Shown here in pieces: positions 42,533 to 52,361 of a DNA stretch of 64,000 nt. The translations under genes were made by a program, and so were the position numbers. The stretch spans positions 4,694,501 to 4,758,500 of the forward strand of contig NZ_CP100604.1 in assembly GCF_031202265.1 (NCBI RefSeq). Direction: 5' to 3'. A model generated the notes under the pieces. The model saw only the letters and a list, made by a program, of their open reading frames with translations. It was not told the origin of the DNA and did no database searches. Each line of letters opens with the position of its first letter. The stretch's first letter is position 1. Source of the DNA: Bradyrhizobium sp. Ash2021 (GTDB lineage Bacteria > Pseudomonadota > Alphaproteobacteria > Rhizobiales > Xanthobacteraceae).

Positions 42533-43843
42533 CTATACGAGCGGCTCGAGCAGCAGGCGGACCAGCAAGGGGCCGGCAATCAGCAGCACAAGCAGGATGG
42601 CACGAACGGACGACGATCTGATTTCACCGAGCAACGTCAGCCCCGCGAGCGGAAAGAGAGCCGCCAGTGGCAAATAGTAGCGCGGGTAAGCGGAACTCAG
42701 CCAGCCGAAGTCCACATGGAGCCTATAGTTGAAGATAACATGGATCACCAACGTCCCGGCAAATGCCAGCGCGCCGGCGACAATCACAACATCGAGCGCA
42801 GCTGCATTCCCGGAGACGATCCGCCGGATCGCCAGCAGGGTCCCGGCATAGGCGCACAGCGCGGACGCGATTGGGATCAGGAATGCGCAATAAGATGCGT
42901 CGAGTGCCTTCCACGGCGGTATCCATTCAATCGTAAATTCCGTGATGAAATGGCTGATATAGGCAATCGGTCCCAGGTGCTCAGCGTGATCCCAGCCGAA
43001 CAGCGCTGCTTCCATTCTGACCTTGGTGATTTCCCCCACTGTCATCGGAGTCGGGCTGCCGTACTGCGCAATCAATGCAAAATAGGGGGCGCAGGCCAAC
43101 AGCGCCGCGACCGCGATCGGTGCGATCCACCGGGATGGCACGCGGCCGCGCCACAGCAACCACAGCAATACGCCGCCAACAAGTCCCCCGGCCAACAGCA
43201 GTGCGGTGAACTTCGCCCACGACGCAACAACGACGCCGCCGAGGGCAGTCAAAAGCCAAGTCCGGCTGCCGCTGAGCAGGAGTTGATAGGCGCCCAGCGT
43301 GGCGATCGCTCCGCCAGCGAAGGCGGGGTTGTCATTGCTAACGGAGCCGGCAAGGAGAGTCAGCAGTGGAATGCAGGCGATCGGAACGATATAGGCGCAG
43401 AACGTGGATCGCGGCAGCCCCGCGGCGAGTCCAATCGCCATCAGCGCTGCGAGCCCGATCGTGTCGAGCGCTACATTGAGCAGGCGATAGAAGATGATCG
43501 CCTCGGGATGGCCTTCGAGGGTGGGACCCAGCCGAGCCAATAGCAAATAATACGGCGGCGGGTGATTGAGATAGTTGACTACTCTGGTGAAGCGGAAGCT
43601 TGACGGGTCGAGCATCGGCATCTTCGCAAACTCGGGCCATATATCGCCGGAGTGCTGGAGATACGCGACATAAGATACATGCGCCACCTCATCGAAGCCC
43701 TGATTTATATCCCTGTGAATAGTGCTGAGCGCGGAGATGATAAACAGGAAGAGCACGAACGCGCTAAGGCGCCAGTTGGCCGTCGCCCGAACTGCATCTT
43801 TTTGGTCGTGTGATAGCGTGTAAAAATGATCTGGCACGGTCAT
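42533..43843 (-). CDS. Multi-pass membrane protein, glycosyltransferase (GT-C)-like
   Basis: About 436 residues with around eleven hydrophobic segments. After the first helix comes a loop with DINQGFDEVAHVSYVAY, a layout like polyprenol-phosphate-sugar transferases of the GT-C/ArnT/DUF2142 kind. NHPPPYYLLLARL and SYPNGQ-free helical repeats follow. No start has a clear ribosome-binding site; ATG 43843 is used, but ATG 43867 is possible. It is divergent from a methyltransferase and an FAD-dependent mutase-like gene and may act in cell-surface glycan assembly. The assignment is tentative. Confidence 0.6.
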   Translation of the reverse strand: MTVPDHFYTLSHDQKDAVRATANWRLSAFVLFLFIISALSTIHRDINQGFDEVAHVSYVAYLQHSGDIWPEFAKMPMLDPSSFRFTRVVNYLNHPPPYYLLLARLGPTLEGHPEAIIFYRLLNVALDTIGLAALMAIGLAAGLPRSTFCAYIVPIACIPLLTLLAGSVSNDNPAFAGGAIATLGAYQLLLSGSRTWLLTALGGVVVASWAKFTALLLAGGLVGGVLLWLLWRGRVPSRWIAPIAVAALLACAPYFALIAQYGSPTPMTVGEITKVRMEAALFGWDHAEHLGPIAYISHFITEFTIEWIPPWKALDASYCAFLIPIASALCAYAGTLLAIRRIVSGNAAALDVVIVAGALAFAGTLVIHVIFNYRLHVDFGWLSSAYPRYYLPLAALFPLAGLTLLGEIRSSSVRAILLVLLIAGPLLVRLLLEPLV

Positions 43844-44009
43844 CGTACTAGTGTGCACATCACACATTAAGCAATTCTTATTCAATCAGTGCCGTGATCC
43901 AGCCTTCGAACGCGAAAATTAAGAAATATATTATACAGCCGAGCCGAACGGTCGGAGCGCTTCTAAATGCGCCTACAGTGTGAGGCAGAACGTTGAGGGT
44001 AAGTCCAAT

Positions 44010-44741
44010 ATGACGCGGATCGGCACTCGCGCAGAAGTGTGGATTTCCAACGTGGTTGCTTCGTTCGCGCGTTACGTCGTCGAACGCACACTGCCCGAGT
44101 CAGTTCCGATGCTGATGCGCCGTGATGCCGTGATGGATTCCTTTCACTACGCCAAAGAAAACATGAAGGGCGCGTATGCGTTCTTGGATCGATTTGACGG
44201 CCTAGCGCTCTCCATCAAGGAAGCCAGGAGACGATTTCCTTCCCGCAATCGCGTCCTGGAATTTGGAGTCTACAAAGCAGGAATGATTAACTACCAGGCC
44301 CGAAGATTTCCGGAACTGCAATTCGTCGGCTTCGATAGTTTCGAAGGTTTGCAGGAGCAATGGAGCGGCATGGCTCCTGCGAAAACTTTCGATCTCGGCG
44401 GCAAATTGCCGAAGGTCCGGCCTAACGTTTTCCTGGTGAAGGGATGGTTTGCGGAGTCGGCGTCGCGCTGGAAAGCGGAAAACCCCAGCTCCGATATCCC
44501 TCTATTGGTGCACGTGGATTGCGACACTTACGCTGCAACAGTCGATGTGCTGCAATCATGTGCCGACTACGTCGAACATGGCCTCGTCCTGCACTTTGAC
44601 GACTATTTTGGCTTTCCCGATTGGAGAACCGGCGGATTCAAGGCGTTGCAGGAGATCTCGGAAGAGCGGCGTTGGCGCCTGACCTATCTGTCCTATGGCA
44701 CCAAAGAGGTGTCGGTTCTGGCGGAGGCCGCCTCCGACTGA
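44010..44741 (+). CDS. SAM-dependent O-methyltransferase (TylF/macrocin type)
   Basis: 243 residues of the class I methyltransferase fold. RVLEFGVYKAGMINY is the SAM-binding loop, QFVGFDSFEGLQEQW the second strand with the acidic residue, and LLVHVDCDTYAATVDVLQ plus VLHFDDYFGFPDWRTGG give the metal-binding Asp residues typical of TylF-like sugar O-methyltransferases. GAGGGT ten bases upstream favours ATG 44010. It is separated by 118 bases from the FAD protein gene and probably modifies a surface sugar. Confidence 0.8.
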   Translation: MTRIGTRAEVWISNVVASFARYVVERTLPESVPMLMRRDAVMDSFHYAKENMKGAYAFLDRFDGLALSIKEARRRFPSRNRVLEFGVYKAGMINYQARRFPELQFVGFDSFEGLQEQWSGMAPAKTFDLGGKLPKVRPNVFLVKGWFAESASRWKAENPSSDIPLLVHVDCDTYAATVDVLQSCADYVEHGLVLHFDDYFGFPDWRTGGFKALQEISEERRWRLTYLSYGTKEVSVLAEAASD

Positions 44742-44859
44742 CGTCGCACACAGTGCGATACGTTGACGTCTCATTAATGCTTTTTGCACGCGGCGATAAG
44801 CCGGGCGTTAACAAAGATCTGCGCAAATGCCATGCGAAAACCGAGGGATCGCGCCGCTC

Positions 44860-46374
<1,515 letters not shown>

Positions 46375-46409
46375 AGCACGTGCTCAGGGGCCGATCTAGC
46401 GCGTGAAGC

Positions 46410-46477
46410 GTAGGACCTCCTACTCTCGGCCATCGAGGGACTACCCGCCCCCCTTGACCGCGGGTAGGAGGTCCTAC
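46410..46477. terminator. 14-bp perfect inverted repeat between convergent genes
   Basis: GTAGGACCTCCTAC (46410-46423) and GTAGGAGGTCCTAC (46464-46477) are exact reverse complements around a 40-base spacer. The structure lies between the FAD-protein stop and the asd stop and could end transcription from both sides, although T runs are absent. Confidence 0.55.
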
Positions 46478-46485
46478 ACCTCGCC

Positions 46486-47523
46486 TCACGCCATCACGCG
46501 CTCCGGCAACAGCTCGGCAATCTGGATCGCGTTCAATGCTGCCCCCTTCAATAGCTGGTCTGCGGCCACGAATATCGAGATCGAATGGCCGGAGGGGTCG
46601 CTGAGATCCTTGCGGATGCGGCCGACCAGCACGTCGTCCTGGCCCGATGCATCGATCGGCATCGGGAAATAGTTTTTGGCCCGGTCGTCGACAATTCGCA
46701 CGCCCGGCGCGTTCGCCAGGATGGCGCGGACCTCGTCTTCGCTGATCGGCCGTTCGCATTCGAACGTGATCGCCTCACAATGGGCGCGCAGCACCGGCAC
46801 GCGGACGCAGGTGACGCCGACCGCGATCCGCTCGTCCTCAAAGATCTTTCTTGTCTCCTTGATGACCTTGGTCTCTTCGTCGTTGTAACCGGTCGCGGGA
46901 TCGATCGCCGTGTTGTGGTTGAACAGGTTGAACGCGTAGGGATGCGGCATGACCTTCGGCTGAAAGGCCTCGCCATTGAGATAGGCGCGGGTCGATTCCA
47001 CCAGTTCCTCCATCGCGGCTGCTCCCGCGCCGCTGGCCGCCTGATAGGTCGACAGGATCAGGCGCTTGATGCGGTTGTTGCGGTGGATCGGCCACAACGG
47101 CACCAGTGCTGTGATCGCGGCGCAGTTGGGAACGGCGATGATGCCCTTGTGCTCCCGGATACGGCCCGCGTTGATCTCGGGGATCACCAGCGGCACGTTC
47201 GGATCCATCCGGAAGGCGGAGGAATTGTCGATCACCACGGCACCGGCCTTCACCGCGATCGGCGCGAACTTTCGGGAAATGCCGCCGCCGGCCGAGAACA
47301 GCGCGATATCGACGCCGTCGAACGAGCGCTCGGTTAGTTCTTCGATCACGACCTTCTCGCCGCGAAAATCGATGGTCTTGCCGGCCGAGCGCGCGCTCGC
47401 CAACGCCTTGAGCTTGCGGACCGGAAAGGCACGCCTGTCCATGGTGGCGATGAACTCGGCACCGACGGCGCCGGTCACGCCGGCGATGGCAACAACGGGA
47501 TCGTTCTTCACTTTGGTCTCCAT
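46486..47523 (-). CDS. asd: Aspartate-semialdehyde dehydrogenase
   Basis: 345 residues. It reduces aspartyl phosphate to aspartate semialdehyde, the branch point to lysine/diaminopimelate, threonine, methionine and isoleucine. The NADP loop is AGVTGAVGAEF, and the catalytic Cys is C134 in VPNCAAITAL. The ATG at 47523 has no ribosome-binding site; a GTG at 47511 has GGAG six bases upstream and may be the true start. A Rho-independent terminator ends only eight bases before the ATG, behind a Thr/Lys-rich leader peptide, which suggests attenuation control. Confidence 0.94.
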   Translation of the reverse strand: METKVKNDPVVAIAGVTGAVGAEFIATMDRRAFPVRKLKALASARSAGKTIDFRGEKVVIEELTERSFDGVDIALFSAGGGISRKFAPIAVKAGAVVIDNSSAFRMDPNVPLVIPEINAGRIREHKGIIAVPNCAAITALVPLWPIHRNNRIKRLILSTYQAASGAGAAAMEELVESTRAYLNGEAFQPKVMPHPYAFNLFNHNTAIDPATGYNDEETKVIKETRKIFEDERIAVGVTCVRVPVLRAHCEAITFECERPISEDEVRAILANAPGVRIVDDRAKNYFPMPIDASGQDDVLVGRIRKDLSDPSGHSISIFVAADQLLKGAALNAIQIAELLPERVMA

Positions 47524-47531
47524 CAGGCAAT

Positions 47532-47563
47532 AAAAAAGCCCCGGTCCTTTTCAGGCGGGGCTT
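47532..47563 (-). terminator. Attenuator-type terminator directly upstream of asd
   Basis: On the minus strand, AAGCCCCG (47556-47563) pairs perfectly with CGGGGCTT (47536-47543) around a 12-base loop, followed by TTTTTT. It is eight bases before the asd ATG, so it must be bypassed for asd to be transcribed. The leader segment GGGGGCT (47610-47616) is complementary to the 5' arm and could form an antiterminator. Confidence 0.75.
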
Positions 47564-47589
47564 CGGTTCAGATGATGCGATCGTCCAGA

Positions 47590-47661
47590 CTACGCGCGCA
47601 CGGCTCCCGAGCCCCCGGAGGGTGCTTTGGTTTTCGCGGTACGTTTGGTGGTCGTGATCAT
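47590..47661 (-). CDS. Putative Thr/Lys-rich leader peptide of asd
   Basis: A 23-codon frame opening MITTTKRTAKTK, with five Thr and three Lys in its first 12 residues and a Gly/Ser/Ala-rich end. It lies between a promoter and the asd terminator. There is no ribosome-binding site, but the promoter geometry puts the transcription start at or within a base or two of the ATG, so it would be read as a leaderless mRNA, as described for the rhizobial trpL leader. Thr and Lys are end products of the pathway that Asd feeds, consistent with ribosome-mediated attenuation. Inferred, not proven. Confidence 0.6.
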   Translation of the reverse strand: MITTTKRTAKTKAPSGGSGAVRA

Positions 47662-47669
47662 GGCGCGGA

Positions 47670-47698
47670 CTTATGCTGAAAAGTTTGACCGGCGTCAA
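47670..47698 (-). promoter_or_regulatory. Putative promoter of the asd leader
   Basis: On the minus strand TTGACG (47693-47698) and CATAAG (47670-47675) are 17 bases apart. Initiation about seven bases after the -10 would fall at the leader ATG (47661). Confidence 0.5.
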
Positions 47699-47768
47699 CG
47701 GCTTTTGGGCCGAAAATCGGCATCAACGAGGTTGAACAGGGGAGCATTGTCACGCCATAAGCTGACGC

Positions 47769-48914
47769 ATGAGCCTTCCCGATCATCCTGCCAATCATTT
47801 CGATCTCCTTGCCACCGAGGGCGCCGCGCGCACCGGCCGCCTGACGACCCCGCATGGCCAGGTGCGGACGCCGGGCTTCATGCCGGTCGGCACCGCCGGC
47901 GCCATGAAGGGCATGCACTGGCGCGAGGTGCGCGAGGCCGGCGCCGACATCGTGCTCGGCAATACCTATCATCTGATGCTGCGGCCGGGGGCCGAGCGGA
48001 TCGCCGGCCTCGGCGGCCTGCAGCGATTCACCGGATGGGGCGGCCCCATGTTGACCGACTCCGGCGGCTTCCAGGTGATGTCGCTGTCGGAGTTGCGCAA
48101 GGTGACCGAAAACGCCGTGACGTTTCGCTCGCATATCGACGGCGCCAAGGTCGAACTGTCGCCGGAGCGTTCGATCGAGGTGCAGCGGCTGCTCGGCTCC
48201 GACATCGCCATGCAGATGGATGAATGCGTGCGGTTGCCGGCCGAGCGCGGCGATATCGAGCGCGCGATGCAACTCTCGCTGCGCTGGGCGGAGCGCAGCA
48301 AGCGCGCGTTCGAGACCGCGCCCGAAGGCTACATGCTGTTCGGCATCGTCCAGGGCGGCGACGTGCCCGAACTGCGTCACGCCAGCGCGCGCGGGCTGGT
48401 CGAGATCGGCTTTCACGGTTACGCGATCGGCGGGCTTGCGGTTGGCGAGCCGCAGGCGGTGATGCTCGCCATGATCGAGGAGACCGCGCCCCGGCTGCCG
48501 GCGGATCGGCCGCGCTATCTGATGGGCGTCGGGACGCCCGAGGACATTCTGGAGGCGGTGTCGCGCGGCATCGACATGTTTGACTGCGTGATGCCGACGC
48601 GGAACGGACGTCACGGCATGGCGTTCACGAGGTTCGGCCAGATCAACCTGCGCAACGCCCGCCATATCGACGATCCCCGGCCCCTCGATGACGCGAGCCC
48701 GTGGCCGTCAACGCGGAATTATTCGCGCGCCTATCTGCATCATCTGGTCAGGGCAGGCGAGACGCTCGGCGCCATGCTGCTGTCGGAAATCAACGTCGCC
48801 TATTACCAAGAGCTGATGCAGGGCATTCGCGACGCGATCGCGGGCGGGACGTTTGAGGATTTCCGAAAACAAACGCGCGCCGATTGGGCGCGCGGCGACA
48901 TTGCTCCGAGGTGA
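47769..48914 (+). CDS. tgt: Queuine/preQ1 tRNA-ribosyltransferase lacking the zinc site
   Basis: 381 residues. It exchanges guanine-34 for preQ1 in GUN-anticodon tRNAs. Catalytic D97 ([12 protein letters not shown]) and D272 ([13 protein letters not shown]) and the binding loop GGLAVGEP are present. The zinc site is not: aligned with the Zymomonas enzyme, the CxCxxC cysteines are S310, W312 and T315, and the distal His is I341. Such complete loss is unusual for a bacterial Tgt. queC and queA in the same window argue that the pathway is working. Confidence 0.94.
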   Translation: MSLPDHPANHFDLLATEGAARTGRLTTPHGQVRTPGFMPVGTAGAMKGMHWREVREAGADIVLGNTYHLMLRPGAERIAGLGGLQRFTGWGGPMLTDSGGFQVMSLSELRKVTENAVTFRSHIDGAKVELSPERSIEVQRLLGSDIAMQMDECVRLPAERGDIERAMQLSLRWAERSKRAFETAPEGYMLFGIVQGGDVPELRHASARGLVEIGFHGYAIGGLAVGEPQAVMLAMIEETAPRLPADRPRYLMGVGTPEDILEAVSRGIDMFDCVMPTRNGRHGMAFTRFGQINLRNARHIDDPRPLDDASPWPSTRNYSRAYLHHLVRAGETLGAMLLSEINVAYYQELMQGIRDAIAGGTFEDFRKQTRADWARGDIAPR

Positions 48915-48915
48915 G

Positions 48916-49131
48916 TCAGTTACAGGCGAACCTCTTGACCGAATGTTTGGTTACGAAACCGTAACCACAGGTGTCGCAGGTCCAGAGATAGCTGATCAAT
49001 TCGTCGTGCAGATAGGCAGACGCTTCCGCGGCGACCATGGAGTCGGCGCATACCGGGCAGGTCGGTAAATCACATCCGCGCGGGTTGGGCCTGGACGCCG
49101 CGGTCGACAGGATTTCAGCAAGTGCCGGCAT
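48916..49131 (-). CDS. Small zinc-ribbon-like protein
   Basis: 71 residues with two CxxC pairs, CPVC and CDTC, spaced for a zinc ribbon (CDLPTCPVCADSM...WTCDTCGYGFVTKH). AAGGAGG upstream of ATG 49131 is one of the best ribosome-binding sites in the window and decides the start. No function is known. It ends one base after the tgt stop on the other strand. Confidence 0.8.
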   Translation of the reverse strand: MPALAEILSTAASRPNPRGCDLPTCPVCADSMVAAEASAYLHDELISYLWTCDTCGYGFVTKHSVKRFACN

Positions 49132-49190
49132 CGTGACCTCCTTGCGCTCTGAACCTGAACTCATCTGATACGCAAACTATACACTCACTT

Positions 49191-49240
49191 GTTTGACGTT
49201 GTCGCAACACAAATGCGTAGGTTTGACGTTATTTGACGCT
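49191..49240 (+). repeat. Repeated GTTTGACGTT words upstream of the cysteine-synthase gene
   Basis: GTTTGACGTT occurs at 49191-49200 and 49221-49230, exactly 30 bases (about three helical turns) apart, with a third partial copy TTTGACGCT at 49232-49240. They lie 120-170 bases before the gene and may be regulator-binding sites. Confidence 0.5.
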
Positions 49241-49363
49241 GCTAACATTTTGCAATGCAGCGAAATTTTGTCTCCGGTGTTTCTGGCTTGCACACAGGCG
49301 TGCACTGCACCTAACCTAGGAACAGCGCAAATTCCGCGCACATTCTCGCCAGGGGAGTCTTTG

Positions 49364-50341
49364 ATGAACGCGCCAACGGCAACGAGTGCAGTGCAGCGTC
49401 CCGGGCGGGGCCGCGTTTTCGACTCCATCGTCGACGCGGTCGGCGACACGCCGATCGTCCGGTTGCGCAGACTGCCGCAAGCCCACGGCGTGCACGCCAC
49501 CATCCTCGCCAAGCTCGAATATTTCAGCCCGGCCGCGAGCGTGAAGGACCGTATCGGTGCTGCGATGGTGATCGCGATGGAGAAGGCCGGCGTGATCAAT
49601 GCCGACACCGTGCTGATCGAACCGACGTCGGGAAATACCGGAATTGCGCTGGCGTTCGTCGCGGCCTCGCGCGGCTACCGGTTGAAGCTGGTGATGCCGG
49701 AATCGATGTCGATCGAGCGGCGCAAGATGCTGGCGTTCCTGGGCGCCGAGATCGTGCTGACGCCGGCAGCGCAGGGCATGAAGGGCGCGATCGCGACCGC
49801 CGAGGAATTGATCCGCACCACGCCCAACTCGGCGATGCCGCAGCAGTTCAAGAACCTCGCCAATCCCGAAATTCACCGCCGCACCACGGCGGAAGAAATC
49901 TGGAACGACACCGGCGGCAATATCGATTTCTTTGTTGCCGGCGTCGGCACCGGCGGCACCATCACCGGCGTCGGACAGGTGCTGAAGCCGCGCAAGCCTT
50001 CGCTGCGCGTGGTCGCCGTCGAGCCCGAGGAAAGCCCGGTGCTGTCGGGCGGTCAGCATTCGCCGCACAAGATTCAGGGCATCGGCGCCGGATTCATTCC
50101 GGACATTCTGGATCGCTCCGTGATCGACGAGATCATCAAGATCAACTCGTCGACCTCGATCGAAATCTCGCGCGCACTCGCCCGCAATGAGGGGATTCCC
50201 GGCGGCATCTCCTCCGGTGCCGCGATCGCGGCGGCGCTGCAGATCGGCAAGCGGCCGGAGAGCGCCGGCAAGACCATTCTCGCCATCGTACCGTCGTTCT
50301 CCGAGCGCTATCTGTCGACGGCACTGTTTGAAGGAATTTGA
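49364..50341 (+). CDS. cysK: Cysteine synthase (O-acetylserine sulfhydrylase)
   Basis: A 325-residue PLP enzyme that makes cysteine from O-acetylserine and sulfide. The Schiff-base Lys is K61 (AASVKDRIG); the substrate loop is [11 protein letters not shown] and the phosphate-binding loop [13 protein letters not shown] 49364 has AGGGGAG eight bases upstream. The frame remains open 57 codons further back and is Cys-rich there (five Cys); I regard it as non-coding or leader sequence rather than part of the enzyme. A BrnA-like gene follows two bases after the stop. Confidence 0.94.
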   Translation: MNAPTATSAVQRPGRGRVFDSIVDAVGDTPIVRLRRLPQAHGVHATILAKLEYFSPAASVKDRIGAAMVIAMEKAGVINADTVLIEPTSGNTGIALAFVAASRGYRLKLVMPESMSIERRKMLAFLGAEIVLTPAAQGMKGAIATAEELIRTTPNSAMPQQFKNLANPEIHRRTTAEEIWNDTGGNIDFFVAGVGTGGTITGVGQVLKPRKPSLRVVAVEPEESPVLSGGQHSPHKIQGIGAGFIPDILDRSVIDEIIKINSSTSIEISRALARNEGIPGGISSGAAIAAALQIGKRPESAGKTILAIVPSFSERYLSTALFEGI

Positions 50342-50343
50342 TA

Positions 50344-50583
50344 ATGGCCGATCAACCGAGGCGACCGAGAACCCTGAACGATGCGCGCTCCGAGGCCGAA
50401 GCGGCGTTCAAGCGCACCACCACCAAGGTGGTGGAGGCGCCGCCGAAGACGGTAGCCATTCCCGGCGTCAAGGAACTGGTCTCGCTGCGTATCGACCAGG
50501 ACGTCCTGCAATACTTCCAGGAGGGGGGTGCGGGCTGGCAGGACCGCATCAACGAGGCGCTGCGAAAAGCCGCCGGCAAGTAG
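50344..50583 (+). CDS. BrnA-like antitoxin (DUF4415) without adjacent toxin
   Basis: 79 residues. The C-terminal half LVSLRIDQDVLQYFQEGGAG followed by WQDRINEALRKAA matches the DUF4415/BrnA ribbon-helix-helix antitoxin domain; the N-terminal half is basic and Thr-rich. BrnA normally follows a BrnT toxin gene, but the upstream gene here is cysteine synthase, so this is an orphan possibly serving as a plain DNA-binding regulator. AAGGA upstream of the ATG supports translation, coupled to the preceding gene. Confidence 0.75.
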   Translation: MADQPRRPRTLNDARSEAEAAFKRTTTKVVEAPPKTVAIPGVKELVSLRIDQDVLQYFQEGGAGWQDRINEALRKAAGK

Positions 50584-50695
50584 GCGGGTCGCCGGCGGAC
50601 AAGGAAGTTGAAATGTGCAGGCTGACGTCGGGCGGCGACAAGTTCGTGAAACTGACGGCAGGGCATGCGGAGTCCACGCGATCCGCCCCCGAATG

Positions 50696-50725
50696 AAAAA
50701 AGCCCGGGTCGCTGCCGGGCTTTTT
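50696..50725. terminator. Bidirectional Rho-independent terminator
   Basis: A run of six A, the stem GCCCGG / CCGGGC, and a run of five T make a terminator in both directions. It serves the cysK-antitoxin unit and the convergent caspase-like gene. Confidence 0.85.
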
Positions 50726-50744
50726 CCTTTGATATGGCCCGGGC

Positions 50745-52160
50745 CTAGCGGAACATTCCGCCGACCACGCCGCCGATAAAGGCGCCGGGGTTCGGACCGC
50801 CGCCACCGCCACCGCGATAGTGACGGCCGCCACCGCCTCCGCCTCCACCGCCGCTATGGCGTCGGGCAGGGCGATCGTCGTCATCGCCGGAACTGGCGGA
50901 TGTCGTGGCCGATACGATCTCGGTCAGCAAGGCCTTATGCTGCAGCTTGTTGAGGTAACCGCTCTTGGGATAGCCGCGGGCGGCCTGCCAGCGGGTGATC
51001 ACGGCGCGGGTCGCTTCATCGAACTTGCCGGTCACCTTGGTGTCGAAGCCGAGCCCGGTCAGCCGGCGCTGCACGTCGCGGCGCTGGCCCTTGTCGAGGC
51101 CGATCTGGTCCTCGGTGGTCTGGTTCGCTTCCGCGTTGAAGGTCGCGGGATCGATGCCGGTGGTCAGGTTGCGGGTCGTGGTGCTCGGGCCGTTCTCGAG
51201 GGCTGCGATCCGCGACAGCGCCAGCGGCCTGAACTGGCCGTTGGGATAACTGGATAGATAGGCGTTGAGCTCTTCCGGCTTGTTGGAATCCTTGATCGAG
51301 CGCCAGAACTCGAGTTCGACGTCCGAACTCGGAGCGGTGGCTACGGCAACCGGGACGGACGTCGCCGCCGCCGTATTGGCCGCAGGTGCTGCGACCGGGT
51401 TCAGATAGACAGAACCGATCAGGTTGGTGTGGCCCCAGGGCAGTTGGCCCTTGTTGGTCTCTTCGTTGACCTGGGCGCGGACCTTGGTCATCGCCTGCTG
51501 GATCTCGACGCCGGGGGTTGCGATGTTGGCGATCAGGGCGCGCGTGAACGGGCTGTTGGTGCCTTCCTGACCGTCGAGCGCGGTCTGCCCCGGGCCGGTC
51601 GCGAATGCGATCAGGGTACCTTCGCCGGATTTCATTTCGGCAAGGCCGGTCTGCACCGAAACGCTGCGGGTGGCCGAGTTCGACTTGATCTTGGCGGCGA
51701 ACGGATTGTCGCGGCAGGCATCGAGGAACACCAGCTTGACCTTGGCGTCGCTCATGGTCTGGTCGAGCGTGAGGTCGATATTGATGGCGGCCCCTAACTT
51801 GACGTCCATTTCCGATTTGACGTCGGCGTCAACCGGCAACAAATAGTTGGTGCCGCTGATGGCGATGCCGTGACCGGCATAGAAAAACACGGCCACATCG
51901 GCACCCTGGGCTTTCTTGCCGAAGTCGAGCAGCTTTTCCGTCATCTTGTCGCGGGTGAGGTTGGTGCCTTCGACGACTTCGAAGCCGACATTGCGCAGCA
52001 CGCCGGCCATCGCCTTGGCGTCGACCGGCGGGTTCGGAAGCTGGGCGACGTTCTTGTAGGCGCCGTTGCCGACGACGAAGGCGACGCGTTTCTCGGCGTT
52101 GGCAGCACTGGCGGTGAACGTGATGCAGATCAGTGAAGCAATGAGGGTGAGGGTGCGCAT
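50745..52160 (-). CDS. Exported caspase-like (peptidase C14) protein with peptidoglycan-binding-like domain
   Basis: 471 residues. A signal peptide (MRTLTLIASLICITFTASAA) is followed by a metacaspase/p20-like domain (RVAFVVGNGAYKNV) with a catalytic dyad H97 (FYAGHGI) and C149 (LDACRDNPF). After a variable linker, residues ~375-430 (QRRDVQRRLTGLGFDTKVTG, then ATRAVITRWQ) form a peptidoglycan-binding-like repeat. A very Gly-rich C-terminal tail follows. GGGGA seven bases upstream fixes the ATG at 52160. Related exported caspase-like proteins are common in Bradyrhizobium; substrates are unknown. Confidence 0.88.
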   Translation of the reverse strand: MRTLTLIASLICITFTASAANAEKRVAFVVGNGAYKNVAQLPNPPVDAKAMAGVLRNVGFEVVEGTNLTRDKMTEKLLDFGKKAQGADVAVFFYAGHGIAISGTNYLLPVDADVKSEMDVKLGAAINIDLTLDQTMSDAKVKLVFLDACRDNPFAAKIKSNSATRSVSVQTGLAEMKSGEGTLIAFATGPGQTALDGQEGTNSPFTRALIANIATPGVEIQQAMTKVRAQVNEETNKGQLPWGHTNLIGSVYLNPVAAPAANTAAATSVPVAVATAPSSDVELEFWRSIKDSNKPEELNAYLSSYPNGQFRPLALSRIAALENGPSTTTRNLTTGIDPATFNAEANQTTEDQIGLDKGQRRDVQRRLTGLGFDTKVTGKFDEATRAVITRWQAARGYPKSGYLNKLQHKALLTEIVSATTSASSGDDDDRPARRHSGGGGGGGGGRHYRGGGGGGPNPGAFIGGVVGGMFR

Positions 52161-52361
52161 CTGAAATCCCCAGGCAGAATCGAAAAAACTTTGGCTACAA
52201 CGCTGATCGCATATTACACGAAAAAGCCACACTTCGCGCCCCCAAAAAGGGGGACTTGCCCAGAATTTGAAGACGCGCACCCGGCGCTTCCGACGGTAAC
52301 CGCCGGCCGCGCATGCGCGCGTGATCCGCATCACAATATTCGGCGACAGTCGCAGGAAGAA

